42,362 nt of DNA, from positions 1-42,362 of the forward strand of contig NZ_AKJS01000140.1 of assembly GCF_000282215.1 (NCBI RefSeq). Reading direction: 5' to 3'. A model generated the notes under the pieces. The model was not told where the DNA came from. It ran no database searches and worked only from the letters and a program-made list of their open reading frames with translations. Positions 16,003-25,290 of this stretch are shown in pieces (the stretch's first letter is position 1; each line of letters begins with the position of its first letter). The stretch comes from Pseudomonas sp. GM21. GTDB taxonomy: Bacteria; Pseudomonadota; Gammaproteobacteria; Pseudomonadales; Pseudomonadaceae. Made by a program: the position numbers and the translations under genes.

Positions 16003-19000
16003 ATGGCTGGATTGCGCACGCTGCTTGAGCGCCTCGCGCTTATGCACAAACTGATTCTGGGGTTCGCGGCGCTGCTGCTATTGGTGCTGGTACTCGGGGT
16101 GCAAAGCCTGCGTACCCAGCAATCGCTGAAACAGGACATGCAAAACCTCTATCTCCAGGAACTGGTCGGCATGGAGCACCTGCAAGAAGCACGGGTGCAA
16201 ATGCCTCATATGATGCAAGCACTTCAGCGGGCGGTGGGTACCGACAGCGCACAGATTCGCGTTGAATCCCTGCAGCAGCTGCACGATTCCCGGGATCGCC
16301 TGCAGGTGGCGCTGGCCAACGGCAAAGTGACCCTCAGACGTGCGGAGAACCTGGCGCGCCTCGCCGAGTTCGACCTGCTGGCGCAACAGTTGCAGGGGCA
16401 TAGCGAACAGGCCTTTTTGTTGATTGATCAGGGGCGGCAGAATCAGGCGTTGGCGCTAGTCAATAGCCGTGAGTTCCAGCAACTTGCCAAGCAGGCCGAT
16501 ACCCTTTTGTATGCGATCGCCCAGATCAAGGAAGCCTCGATTCGCGACACGGCCAAGGAAATTGCCGATTTTGCCGAACGCAGCACCAAGCTGACCTACA
16601 TACTGTTGATTGGTGGATTGTCGCTGGCGCTGCTGCTGGCCTGGCTGGTCAGCCAGTCGATCCGCAACCCGCTCAACCGGGTGCGGGCTGCGGTGGACCA
16701 GTTGGCCGCAGGGCAGCTCGATCAACCGATACCCCACACCGACCTGAACAACGAAACGGGTGATCTGGCGCGGGCCATTGCCAAACTGCAAACCGAGTCC
16801 CAACAACTGGAGCGTCAGCGCTGGATCAAGGCGCATACCGCCCAGTTGCAGGTCGATCTGCAACAGGCAGAAACGCCAGCCGAGCTGGCGCAGGTGTTCC
16901 TGCAACACGTGGCAAACCTGCACGGTATCTGCCAAGGGGTGCTTTATAGCGCACAAGAGGACGCCGGTCAGCTGCTGCTGATGGGCCGCTATGCCACTGA
17001 TTCCGAGCGGCCACCCGAAGCGCAAGTCATGTTCGGCGATGGCCTGTTGGGGCAGTGCGCGGTGGATCGCCAGCCGCGTCAGTTTCAAGCGTTGCCGGAG
17101 CAATACTGGCGTTTGCACTCGCCGCTTGGCGAGATTCCCGCCAGTTGCCTGCTGTTGCAACCCATCGTGCATGGCGAGCGGCTGCTGGGCGTACTTGAGC
17201 TGGCCGGACTGGCGCCGTTGGGTGAGCGCGAATGGCAGCTGTTGCATGAAGCGACCCCACGCCTGGCTGCTGCCATGGCCATCATGGAACGAAATGAGGC
17301 GGTCAAGACCCTGTTGGCAGAAACCCGTCGCCAGGCCAATGAAGTGGCGGAGCAGGCGCTGAAGCTGGAGGAACAGGCGCAGGCGCTCAAGGCCAACGAG
17401 GCACAGTTGCGCGCCGTACTCGACAGCAGCCCGGTGGCCATGGTGATCAGAGATGTCGATGGCCGTCCGACCTACTGCAATCCACAGTTCGACAGTTTGT
17501 TCGGCACCCGTCTCGCTGAACTCGAAGATACGGATCCGGCACAGTTCTGGGTCGACCCGCAGGCACACGAGCGCTTTCTCGAAGCAGCGTCGCAAGGGCC
17601 GGTGCTGAACTTCGAGGCCCGCTTGCAACGCGCGGGAGGCGAACGCTTCGATGTACTGGTGTCGACCGTCACGATGACGTTGGGAGAGCGGGGCGTGTGG
17701 GCCAATTGGTATTTTGACATCACCGAGCGCAAGACTGCCGAGGCCGAGGTGCAGCGCGCACGCGAGGCCGCCGAGGAGGCGACTCGGGCCAAGAGCAACT
17801 TTTTGGCCACGATGAGTCACGAGATCCGCACGCCAATGAACGCCATCATTGGCATGAGCCACCTGGCCTTGCGCACCGAGCTCGACCACCGCCAGCGCAA
17901 CTACATCGAGAAGGTCCATCGTTCGGCGGAATACCTGTTGGCAATCATCAACGACATCCTCGATTTCTCCAGGATCGAGGCCGGCAAGATGCACCTCGAA
18001 CACATTCCCTTCCACCTCGAGAACGTGCTGGATGGCTTTGCCAACATGATTGGCCTGAAAGCCGAGGACAAAGGCCTGGAATTGCTATTCAACATTGCGG
18101 CCGAGTTGCCGACCGCGTTGATCGGCGATCCGTTGCGTCTGGGTCAGATACTGGTCAACCTGGGCAACAACGCGACGAAGTTCACCGAGCAGGGTGAGAT
18201 CGTGCTCGGTGTAGAGCTGCGAGGTGCTGCAGGAGAGGAGGCGCATCTGCATTTCTGGGTGCGTGACAGCGGGATCGGCATGAGCACCGAGCAATGCTCG
18301 CGCCTGTTTCAGCCGTTCAGCCAGGCCGATAGCTCCACCACCCGAAAATATGGCGGCACCGGGTTGGGCCTGGCCATTTCCCGGCATCTGGTGGAGTTGA
18401 TGGGCGGGAGCATTTGGGTGGAGAGCGAACCGGGCCACGGCTCCACGTTTCATTTCGAGGTGAGCCTGGGCGTGCAACGCGATGTTCAATTGCGGCGCAT
18501 GGCGACTGCCGACGAATTGTTCGGCAGTCGTGTGTTGGTGGTCGACGACAACGCCAGCGCGCGCGAGATTTTGTCTGGCATGACGCGCAGCTTCGGCGTG
18601 GAGGTGGACGTCGCACAAAGTGGTCCAGCCGCACTGACCTTGCTGTTGGAGGCCGAAGCCAAGGCGCAGCCCTATGATCTGGTGCTCATGGATTGGCGCA
18701 TGCCCGGCATGGACGGGGTGGAGACGGTGCGGCAGATGCAGGCCGCCAAACTCGCACAAACGCCGTCGGTGATCATGGTCACCGCGTTCGGTCGCGAGGA
18801 AGCCCGCGAAGAGGCCAGCCGGCAAGGCATTCAATTGCCGGTGGTGCTGACCAAGCCGGTGACGCCGTCGACATTGCTTGAGGCGCTGGGCAGGGTACTC
18901 GGCAAGATCCCTCAGACCGATACCCGGGCCAGCGAGCGACTCGACCATAGTGCCAGCACTATGGCCAGCCTGCGTGGCGCGCGACTGCTGCTGGTGGAGG

Positions 19001-19989
19001 ACAATGAGTTGAACCGCGAGCTGGCGTGTGAATTGCTGGAAAGCGCCGGTATCGAGCTGTGCCTGGCGGTCAACGGCGCAGAGGCGCTCGACCAGCTGGA
19101 GCGCGATGCTGACCTCGATGGTGTGTTGATGGACTGCCAGATGCCGGTGATGGACGGTTATACCGCTACCCGCAAGATACGCGAACAGTCACGTTGGGCG
19201 AATCTGCCGGTGATCGCCATGACGGCCGACGCGATGGCAGGGGACCGCGAACGGGCGCTTGCCTGTGGCATGAACGATCACATCTCCAAACCCTTGAACG
19301 TCGAGGACATGTTCGCCACGTTGGCCAAGTGGATACATCCCAGACCTGGTCGTGGCGCGCCTGCGGCCGACGTGTCGCCCGTCACCACGATGACGGCCGC
19401 TGGCCTGCCAGCCAGTCTTCCCGGTATTGATTTGAACGCAGGCCTGGCCACCTGCATGGGCAAGGTCGAACTCTACCTGCGCCTGCTGCGCAAATTTCGC
19501 TCCAGCCAGCAGGCCTTTTGCGCCGAATTTCTGGCAGCCCGAAGTGAAAGCGATCCAACGGTGGCGGTTCGACTGGCCCATACCCTACGGGGTACAGCGG
19601 GCAATATCGGAGCCATTGATGTGGCAAATGCAGCCAGCCATCTGGAACAGGCGTGTCTGAACGGTGCGGTGGAGCAGGATCTGGTTGAACGACTGGCGGA
19701 GGTTGAACGCTGCCTGACGCCGGTGCTTGAAGGATTGTTGGTACTGAACGAATCGACAGAGCCCGTCGATTCATCAGCCGCGCCACCGTTCGACAGCGAA
19801 TGGCATGCGCAATTGATTCACGTGCGGCAGCTGCTGGCCGAGAGTGACGCCCAGGCGCTGACGGCCTTGCACAAACTACAAGGGCTGGCTGCAGGCCCTC
19901 GGGTGGCCGAGCAATTACATCGGGTTGTCCAGCAAGCCGAGAGCTTCGATTTTGATCAGGCGCTGGAGTTGCTTGAGGATCTGTGGTGA
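16003..19989 (+). CDS. Hybrid sensor histidine kinase with two receivers and HPt (module 1)
   Basis: 1328-residue membrane kinase. Two membrane segments (about 13-35 and 198-218) flank a helical periplasmic sensor; then HAMP, a GAF-like region (about 285-425), coiled coil, PAS (about 465-580), HisKA with phospho-accepting His606 in SHEIRTP, HATPase (NLGNNATKF, DSGIGMS, GGTGLGLAI), receiver 1 with Asp897 in LMDWRMPGMDG, receiver 2 with Asp1044 in LMDCQMPVMDG, and an HPt domain with His1193 in LAHTLRGTAG. A complete His-Asp-His relay is thus on one chain, with the HD-GYP regulator encoded just upstream as likely final acceptor. GAGG seven bases before the ATG supports the start. The signal sensed is unknown. 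Confidence 0.95.
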   Translation: MAGLRTLLERLALMHKLILGFAALLLLVLVLGVQSLRTQQSLKQDMQNLYLQELVGMEHLQEARVQMPHMMQALQRAVGTDSAQIRVESLQQLHDSRDRLQVALANGKVTLRRAENLARLAEFDLLAQQLQGHSEQAFLLIDQGRQNQALALVNSREFQQLAKQADTLLYAIAQIKEASIRDTAKEIADFAERSTKLTYILLIGGLSLALLLAWLVSQSIRNPLNRVRAAVDQLAAGQLDQPIPHTDLNNETGDLARAIAKLQTESQQLERQRWIKAHTAQLQVDLQQAETPAELAQVFLQHVANLHGICQGVLYSAQEDAGQLLLMGRYATDSERPPEAQVMFGDGLLGQCAVDRQPRQFQALPEQYWRLHSPLGEIPASCLLLQPIVHGERLLGVLELAGLAPLGEREWQLLHEATPRLAAAMAIMERNEAVKTLLAETRRQANEVAEQALKLEEQAQALKANEAQLRAVLDSSPVAMVIRDVDGRPTYCNPQFDSLFGTRLAELEDTDPAQFWVDPQAHERFLEAASQGPVLNFEARLQRAGGERFDVLVSTVTMTLGERGVWANWYFDITERKTAEAEVQRAREAAEEATRAKSNFLATMSHEIRTPMNAIIGMSHLALRTELDHRQRNYIEKVHRSAEYLLAIINDILDFSRIEAGKMHLEHIPFHLENVLDGFANMIGLKAEDKGLELLFNIAAELPTALIGDPLRLGQILVNLGNNATKFTEQGEIVLGVELRGAAGEEAHLHFWVRDSGIGMSTEQCSRLFQPFSQADSSTTRKYGGTGLGLAISRHLVELMGGSIWVESEPGHGSTFHFEVSLGVQRDVQLRRMATADELFGSRVLVVDDNASAREILSGMTRSFGVEVDVAQSGPAALTLLLEAEAKAQPYDLVLMDWRMPGMDGVETVRQMQAAKLAQTPSVIMVTAFGREEAREEASRQGIQLPVVLTKPVTPSTLLEALGRVLGKIPQTDTRASERLDHSASTMASLRGARLLLVEDNELNRELACELLESAGIELCLAVNGAEALDQLERDADLDGVLMDCQMPVMDGYTATRKIREQSRWANLPVIAMTADAMAGDRERALACGMNDHISKPLNVEDMFATLAKWIHPRPGRGAPAADVSPVTTMTAAGLPASLPGIDLNAGLATCMGKVELYLRLLRKFRSSQQAFCAEFLAARSESDPTVAVRLAHTLRGTAGNIGAIDVANAASHLEQACLNGAVEQDLVERLAEVERCLTPVLEGLLVLNESTEPVDSSAAPPFDSEWHAQLIHVRQLLAESDAQALTALHKLQGLAAGPRVAEQLHRVVQQAESFDFDQALELLEDLW

Positions 19990-20064
19990 TCATCAGGCTG
20001 ATGAAGCGGGGATATCGCTAAAGAAGCTCTGCACACCCGGCTCAACGGAGTCGCTGCGCAATCA

Positions 20065-20109
20065 GCAGAAAACACAACACCGGCGCCAGGCCGGTGTTGT
20101 GTTTTCTGC
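20065..20109. terminator. Strong bidirectional terminator
   Basis: A 20-bp perfect inverted repeat (20065-20084 with 20090-20109, 5-base loop) whose arms carry AAAACACAACACCGGC and its complement. It gives A-rich and T-rich flanks on both strands (GTTTTCT on the plus side). It lies between the convergent hybrid kinase and TonB-receptor genes. Confidence 0.9.
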
Positions 20110-20159
20110 GTCATGTTCAGGTGGGGATAGCAACGAGCAGCGCCACCCAACCTGGTGTC

Positions 20160-22415
20160 TTAGAAGCGATACTTCGCCGAAGCCGTAACGCTACGCGGTG
20201 CACCGTATGTCAGGGCGCCGAAGGCATCGAAGATGTCGAAGTACTTTTCATCGGTGACGTTGTTCGCATTCACCTGCGCCGAGAGGTTATCGGTGATCTC
20301 GTAGCGAGCCATCAGGTTGACCAGCGCATAGGCATCCTGCTGGATTTTCTCGGAGTTGCCGGCCGGGTTGAGGGCGTAGGTGTAGATCGAGTCTTGCCAG
20401 TTAACCCCGCCGCCAATGGTCAGCTTGTTGAAAGCACCGGGCAGACGGTAGGTGGTGAACGTTCGCAGCAGCTTGGTCGGGTACAGTGTGTTGACGTCGT
20501 CGCCGTTGGCATCGTCGACCTTGAACTGGGTGTAACCCAACGTTGCGTTCCAGTCCGTTGCGAGCTCGCCGGACACTTCCAGTTCGAAGCCCTTGCTGGT
20601 TGCGCCTTCACTGGCTTCGTACGCGAAGCCACCCACGGGGTTCGATGGATCGATCAGCACGCCGGTATTCTGGCCCAGATTATCCTGCTTGATCTGGAAA
20701 ATCGCAGCGGAGGTGTTCAAGCGACCGCCGAAGTATTCACCCTTCAGGCCGATTTCCCGGTTCTCGCCAACGATGGGCTCCAATGTCTTGCCACTGCTGT
20801 CGCGCACCGATTGCGGCAGGAAGATTTCGGTGTAGCTGGCATAGGCCGAAAGGTTTTCGGTGAGGTTGTAGACGACGCCTGCATAAGGGGTGAATTCATG
20901 ATCGACATCGACCTTGCTCACTTCCGAAAAAACGTCATCACTGGTCTTCTCGTACCAGCTCTCACGCGCACCCAGAATCACTTTCAAATCGTCGGTCACG
21001 TTCAAACGGGTGGCTGTGTATAGCCCCTTTTGCCGGGTTTCGCTGTAGCCGTAATCGGTCCTTGGGCCCCATACCGGCTCGGGGAAATCGCCCTTGTAGG
21101 TATCGAAATTGGCCACGCCGTCAAAACCGGTTTGCGCGTCGAGTGAATCGGCGTCGAACTTCTGCTTGCTGTCTATATAACCAAAGGCCGCTTCATGCTG
21201 ACGACCCAACAGAGAGAACGGGCCATCGAAACGGATGCCGTAGTCGTCCTGGGTGGTCCTGGTCTTGTAGGTTGCCGGGAACGAAAACATCGGCGCGCTA
21301 CCGTCCCTGCCCGGATTGCCGGAAAGGTACAGCAGGGAAGAGTGGCCGTTTCGCTCGCCACGGTTGTAGCTGAGGTGAGCTTGCCAGTCGTTGGCAAACT
21401 TGTGGTCGAGATTGACGAAGTAGGTGTCGTAGGTCGTGTTCCACTTGCTCCAGTCAGCGGAGGTTGTCTTGGAACGGCTCCAGTTGGTGCGGCTGCCATC
21501 GGCGTACCAGACGGGCAGGCCACCCCACATCGGTGATTCGGCGTTGTTTTCCTGATGGCTCAAACCGAACCAGACCGTGGTGTCGGGCGTCAGGTCGATA
21601 TCCATGGTGCCGTAGAGGGTTTGGCGCTTGTTCGAATTCATATCGATCCACGTGTCACCCTCGTTGGTCTCCCCGACCAACCGTGCGCGAATCGTACCTT
21701 CCTCGTTCAGCGCTGTGGCCACATCGGCCTGGGCACCATAGGTGTCCCATGTACCGGCGTTCACTTCCAGCGAACCGTTCAGTTCAGTGCTGTAAGCGCG
21801 CTTGCGCACCATATTGATCGACGCGGACGGATCGCCGGCACCCGTCATCAAACCGTTGGCTCCGCGGACCACTTCAACGCGGTCATACATGGCCAGGCTG
21901 CTGAAAATCTCACCCGAACTCCATGGCTGTTCAAAGATGGTAGGTACGCCATCGATCATCAGCGAGTTGAGTTCAAAGCCACGGGCGTTGAATTGTGCCC
22001 GGCTGGTTTCGTAGCGGTTGACCGACACACCGGTGGCATTGTTGACCACGTCGAGGATTGTCTGCAGATCCTGGTCCTGTATGCGCTGCTGGGTGACGAC
22101 GCCGACCGACTGCGGTGTCTCCCGCGGAGACAGGTTCAAGGGGGTGGCCGTGCGTTCAGATTCGGTCGTGTAGGAGTTAGTGCCCTCGGTGATGGCGCTG
22201 CGTTCACCCGTGGCCGTCTCAGTGATAGCGATAGCCGGCAAGGTCACAGCGCTGCCCGTCTCGGTCTGCTCAGTCTGTTCCGCCGCTTGCACGGAGGGCG
22301 CAACGAAGGCGATACCGGCTGTCAGCATGTGCACTGCGAGAGCCAAAGGGCGTAGTGCCAGAGGCGCACGCGGCGTAACGGAGTTTTTTGAACACAGGAG
22401 GATGGGGGCGGTCAT
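20160..22415 (-). CDS. TonB-dependent ferric-siderophore receptor, FhuE-like
   Basis: 751-residue outer-membrane receptor importing an iron-siderophore complex with energy from TonB. A long N-terminal leader ends near APSVQA (about residue 44). The plug has SPRETPQSVGVVTQQRIQDQ, NARGFELNSLMIDGVPT and VEVVRGANGLMTGAGDPSASINMVRKR; the rest is a beta barrel ending in the aromatic SAKYRF, the usual outer-membrane C-terminus. Sequence style matches the FhuE/FpvA family, but there is no N-terminal secretin/STN signalling domain (residues 45-100 are too short), so control by a dedicated FecI/FecR pair is unlikely and none is adjacent. A Fur-box-like site lies about 30 bases upstream of the ATG. The siderophore is not identifiable; probably a hydroxamate xenosiderophore. 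Confidence 0.93.
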   Translation of the reverse strand: MTAPILLCSKNSVTPRAPLALRPLALAVHMLTAGIAFVAPSVQAAEQTEQTETGSAVTLPAIAITETATGERSAITEGTNSYTTESERTATPLNLSPRETPQSVGVVTQQRIQDQDLQTILDVVNNATGVSVNRYETSRAQFNARGFELNSLMIDGVPTIFEQPWSSGEIFSSLAMYDRVEVVRGANGLMTGAGDPSASINMVRKRAYSTELNGSLEVNAGTWDTYGAQADVATALNEEGTIRARLVGETNEGDTWIDMNSNKRQTLYGTMDIDLTPDTTVWFGLSHQENNAESPMWGGLPVWYADGSRTNWSRSKTTSADWSKWNTTYDTYFVNLDHKFANDWQAHLSYNRGERNGHSSLLYLSGNPGRDGSAPMFSFPATYKTRTTQDDYGIRFDGPFSLLGRQHEAAFGYIDSKQKFDADSLDAQTGFDGVANFDTYKGDFPEPVWGPRTDYGYSETRQKGLYTATRLNVTDDLKVILGARESWYEKTSDDVFSEVSKVDVDHEFTPYAGVVYNLTENLSAYASYTEIFLPQSVRDSSGKTLEPIVGENREIGLKGEYFGGRLNTSAAIFQIKQDNLGQNTGVLIDPSNPVGGFAYEASEGATSKGFELEVSGELATDWNATLGYTQFKVDDANGDDVNTLYPTKLLRTFTTYRLPGAFNKLTIGGGVNWQDSIYTYALNPAGNSEKIQQDAYALVNLMARYEITDNLSAQVNANNVTDEKYFDIFDAFGALTYGAPRSVTASAKYRF

Positions 22416-22715
22416 GTGAGCTCACATTTGAATTGGTGTTATTTGAGAATAGATATCATACGCAAATGTGATGAATTGCCAAACACTTGTTTAAGAAAGA
22501 TTGCTTTTTGATATCAGTCAACGCGGTGATCTGACTTTTGGCGTTCGCTTCTGAGCGTTTTTTGCTGATTGCTTCCTCGACGTGCATTGGCGAGTAGAAT
22601 GCAGCCGCCGTTCAGCACTAACGGGATTTGTGATGGTCAATAAACCCCGCGCGACCGTCAGCGGTGGTCCTCTCCGTCCGTTTACCCCTTAATCCAATTC
22701 GAAGATCTAAAACGC
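22416..22715. other. Divergent intergenic region (TonB receptor / nuclease)
   Basis: 300 bases separating the two divergent genes. The part next to the receptor is AT-rich and contains the Fur-like site. Nearer the nuclease, GCGAGTAGAATGC (about 22588) could be a -10 region. A 19-codon ATG frame at 22633-22692 (starts MVNKP, ends TAA) has a weak ribosome site (ACGGGA); there is no further support for it as a leader peptide. Confidence 0.5.
22444..22458 (-). promoter_or_regulatory. Putative Fur box upstream of the TonB receptor
   Basis: TGAGAAT-A-GATATCA (22444-22458) matches the 7-1-7 Fur model (TGATAAT-N-ATTATCA) at 11 of 14 positions and lies 29 bases upstream of the receptor ATG, where it would overlap the promoter. 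Iron repression of siderophore receptors is the rule in Pseudomonas. Confidence 0.6.
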
Positions 22716-23588
22716 ATGCACCTACGCAAAATTGCAGTTGGGCTCTCGGCCCTTGTTTTGCTTTCCTCCGGGGCAGAAGCCCGCAACCTGCTGGATCTCT
22801 TAAAGCCGCCCACCCAGGCACAGGAACAAGTGTCCCGCTCGGGCTCGATCAGCAAGAGCGCGGCGCTGGACCTTTATTCAAACAAGCAGAAGCAGGCATC
22901 GTTCGACGGCTGTGCAGATCTGTTCCCGGCAGCCAAACCGATCAACATCGCCACCGTGCCCGCAACCATGAATCCCTTGGCCCTGTGTTCCGACCACTTC
23001 GCGGTGCTGTACTCGCAAACCAGCAAGACGCCGCTGGTCGTGGTCGAGCGTCTGAATGCCGCCCAGCTTCAGGATGCCAAAGGGGAGGAGCGCACCAATC
23101 AGTTCTATGCGGATCCACGCATCCCCAAGAGTGGGCGGGCAGAGTTGAGCGACTACCGCAGCCAGCATCCGGCGGTGGACCGCGGTCATCAATCCCCGGC
23201 AGCCGATGCTCCGAACCCCAATGCAATGGCTCAGTCCTTCGCGCTGTCGAACATGGTGCCGCAAGACCCCACCAACAACCGGAAGATCTGGAGCAAGGTC
23301 GAATCTGATGTGAGGAAGTTTGCCAAGCGCGCCGAGGGCAACGTTTATGTGTTTACCGGCCCGCTGTTTGACCCGGGACACACCACCATTGGCGACAATA
23401 AAGTCTGGGTGCCGAGCCGCCTGTTCAAGTTGGTCTATGACGCATCGTCCCAACGTGCGTGGGCGTACGTGCTACCAAACGCAGAAACCCGTATCGAGAG
23501 ACCGATGGACTATGACGCTTTCGTGAAAGCCACGGGGCTCAAGTTGCTGGGTAACCTGCCGGTTACCGGTTCCGTGGGCCGCACTTGA
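22716..23588 (+). CDS. Secreted DNA/RNA non-specific endonuclease (DRGH/NucA type)
   Basis: 290-residue protein of the beta-beta-alpha metal (NUC) nuclease family, which cuts DNA and RNA with one divalent metal. A signal peptide (MHLRKIAVGLSALVLLSSGAEA) sends it to the periplasm or outside. The active site is VDRGHQSPAAD (DRGH at 155-158, general base His158) followed by LSNMVPQDPTNNRKIWSKVE with the metal-binding Asn. VYVFTGPLFD and KVWVPSRLFKLVYD are the expected later strands. Two cysteines (Cys66, Cys91) may form a disulfide. No immunity-like gene follows, so it is more likely a nutritional or periplasmic nuclease than a toxin. Confidence 0.92.
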   Translation: MHLRKIAVGLSALVLLSSGAEARNLLDLLKPPTQAQEQVSRSGSISKSAALDLYSNKQKQASFDGCADLFPAAKPINIATVPATMNPLALCSDHFAVLYSQTSKTPLVVVERLNAAQLQDAKGEERTNQFYADPRIPKSGRAELSDYRSQHPAVDRGHQSPAADAPNPNAMAQSFALSNMVPQDPTNNRKIWSKVESDVRKFAKRAEGNVYVFTGPLFDPGHTTIGDNKVWVPSRLFKLVYDASSQRAWAYVLPNAETRIERPMDYDAFVKATGLKLLGNLPVTGSVGRT

Positions 23589-23608
23589 TCGCTTCTACTT
23601 AATGGACT

Positions 23609-23643
23609 TCACCCCAAGGGTTGGGGGGCAACCGATGGGGTGA
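23609..23643. terminator. Inverted repeat between convergent nuclease and SYLF genes
   Basis: TCACCCCA (23609-23616) pairs with TGGGGTGA (23636-23643), and inside lies a second short pairing, GGTT with AACC, around a G-run. It sits between two convergent genes; there is no clear T-run. Confidence 0.5.
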
Positions 23644-23660
23644 TTCGTGCCTGGCCGCTT

Positions 23661-24221
23661 TTAGCGTTTGATATGGGAGATTTTCGAACCTTCGATGCTG
23701 ACCCCGGCCATTAAGCCTTGCTGGTCGAAGATGAACGCATACGCATCATCTTTGAGCGTCGAGCTGGACAGGTTCTTCGCAATCCCTTCATTCACGACAA
23801 CCACGGTTGGTCCCACGCCAACTTCCCAACCCTTGGACTCAGCCAGATAATTCACCGCTTTATCATTCATCAGAAATACTGCATAGCCATAGGACTGGGC
23901 GCCCGCCTGCAGCCCCCACGACCCGCTCACGGAGTTGTAATAGTCCACGACGGTCTTACCTTTCATTAATACACCTTCGCCATAGCTGCCGCCGAAGACC
24001 AGGCCAGCCTTGATGATTTTGGGGAAGACCAGCACGGCCTTGGCTTGTTGCGAGATGGATTTGGCTGTTGGATTGGCTTTGTAGAGCGTCTCCAATGCTT
24101 GCACAGCGTCTTTATTCAGATCCTCTGCGGTTTCTGCACTGGCACTGTTCAGCAGGCTCGTCGAGGCCAGCGTAGCTAACGCGAGGAAGATCGATAGAAA
24201 GTAGCGCATTGATTGAGTCAT
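23661..24221 (-). CDS. SYLF/YSC84-domain protein with signal peptide
   Basis: 186-residue exported protein of the YSC84 (SYLF) lipid-binding family. Chosen start is the ATG at 24219-24221 (MTQSMRYFLSIF) with GGAG seven bases upstream; an upstream ATG at 24245 lies in the same frame. The leader (FLSIFLALATLASTSLLNSASA) is followed by the domain: YKANPTAKSISQQAKAVLVFP, KAGLVFGGSYGEGVLM, YYNSVSGSWGLQAGAQSYGY and a C-terminal DAYAFIFDQQGLMAGVSIEG. Bacterial members are small periplasmic or lipid-associated proteins of uncertain role. It is preceded on the same strand, 200 bases away, by the lipoprotein gene. Confidence 0.9.
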   Translation of the reverse strand: MTQSMRYFLSIFLALATLASTSLLNSASAETAEDLNKDAVQALETLYKANPTAKSISQQAKAVLVFPKIIKAGLVFGGSYGEGVLMKGKTVVDYYNSVSGSWGLQAGAQSYGYAVFLMNDKAVNYLAESKGWEVGVGPTVVVVNEGIAKNLSSSTLKDDAYAFIFDQQGLMAGVSIEGSKISHIKR

Positions 24222-24422
24222 TTCCGTACTCCGAGAAGGGAGCATTGGATGAGAGCAGCAGTCAGTACCTGCGTCAGACAGGAACCAAACCGACTGAAGT
24301 TATCCGGCGCACCCTGATATGTGTGGTTTGCAAGCGTCGCGCTGGAATGCAGGAAACCCAAGGCGCGATGCCATCACTTGTTGTGACCACTATGAAACGG
24401 CCGGGTTCGCCGCTTTCTACCC

Positions 24423-24725
24423 CTATCGTTTTTTACATTCCGCCAACACCACCTGGCAGGTGTTCGGCGTGCCGCCTGAGCGGCCGGCATAGCGAATGCA
24501 ATTATTCAGGGATTTTTGGCGGGCAATGTTCAGGGTGGAGCCCCACGCCAGGCCGCCTTCACCGGCAGTGGGTAGCGCTTTTGCATAGCAATTGGAGCCC
24601 AGGCTTGCAGTCGAATAGCGATGCCTGGATGTTTTGCTTGAACATCCCGCTGTCAGCGCAAGGCTGATGGCGAGCAGGGAGGGGAGAACCCATGACCAGC
24701 ATTGGTGCGCTGTTTTTTCGGTCAT
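24423..24725 (-). CDS. Small cysteine-rich lipoprotein, weakly DUF4189-like
   Basis: 100-residue lipoprotein. The lipobox is LTAGC (Cys28) after a hydrophobic stretch (WVLPSLLAISLAL); GGGGAAACGGG precedes the ATG. The mature part has four cysteines and an AWGSTLNIARQKSLNNCIRY..NTCQVVLAEC pattern that resembles DUF4189-type repeats (alanine-rich helix, C...C...C). The similarity is from memory and weak. It lies 64 bases after the ToxS-like gene on the same strand and could be co-transcribed or regulated by that pair. Function unknown. Confidence 0.75.
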   Translation of the reverse strand: MTEKTAHQCWSWVLPSLLAISLALTAGCSSKTSRHRYSTASLGSNCYAKALPTAGEGGLAWGSTLNIARQKSLNNCIRYAGRSGGTPNTCQVVLAECKKR

Positions 24726-24789
24726 CCCGTTTCCCCTGTATCAACAGCTCAGGCGTGTGTGGGGCTGTGCACTTTGGCGTTCGCCGGGG

Positions 24790-25290
24790 TCATCTTTTAC
24801 TGCACAGAATGAACATGTCATTCCCATCATCGAACAGGTAACGCGTCTCGGACAACGGGCGCATCCAGTAACTCAGGCTGCTGTCCGGCCGGAAAATAAA
24901 CAGGCCCAGTGTGTTTACCAGTTCAGGAATCGTGCTGTCCGTTTCGCCTTTGGCGCTGCGCTCAACATTTATGTGCAAGCGGTGCCCCTCTTGTTGCACC
25001 CGAAAGGCGCTGTTGCGGCGCAGGGTACCTATTTCCGCCCCGGAGTTGGCATCAATCAGTTGGGCCACCATACGCATATGGCTGACCCCGGCGGGCCTCA
25101 AATCCACTCTGAAGCGAGTCGTCAGCCATGACGGGCGCGTTGGAGAGGGCACTTGATGCGCGCTCTCTCCAGTGCACCAAAGGTCCAGGTTCGCCTTTTG
25201 CTCGCCCGACACGCGCCCCAGTGCTACACACAACAGGCCAACGAGTACGAAGGCCAGGCACCAACCTGCATTTGCGGCACGTCTAGTCAT
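24790..25290 (-). CDS. Single-span membrane protein, ToxS/PsaF-like partner of the adjacent regulator
   Basis: 166-residue protein starting at the ATG 25288-25290, which lies inside the last codons of the upstream regulator gene (8-base overlap), so translation is probably coupled. The frame continues upstream to 25362, but that part is antisense-like overlap with the regulator and was left out. It has one membrane segment (about 8-26, CLAFVLVGLLCVALGRV) and a periplasmic domain of about 140 residues with Cys38 near the membrane and Cys163 close to the end, which could form a disulfide. No recognised family. Topology, size and position match ToxS/TcpH/PsaF effector proteins that stabilise or modulate ToxR-like regulators; this is inference from context. 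Confidence 0.75.
   Translation of the reverse strand: MTRRAANAGWCLAFVLVGLLCVALGRVSGEQKANLDLWCTGESAHQVPSPTRPSWLTTRFRVDLRPAGVSHMRMVAQLIDANSGAEIGTLRRNSAFRVQQEGHRLHINVERSAKGETDSTIPELVNTLGLFIFRPDSSLSYWMRPLSETRYLFDDGNDMFILCSKR

Noticed and set aside
16456..18015. Minus-strand open frame of 519 codons
   Set aside because: It is antisense to hybrid kinase 1, Gln/His/Leu-rich, a mirror of coding bias rather than a gene.
22633..22692. 19-codon frame upstream of the nuclease as a leader peptide
   Set aside because: Only a weak ribosome site and no attenuator hairpin; could be chance.
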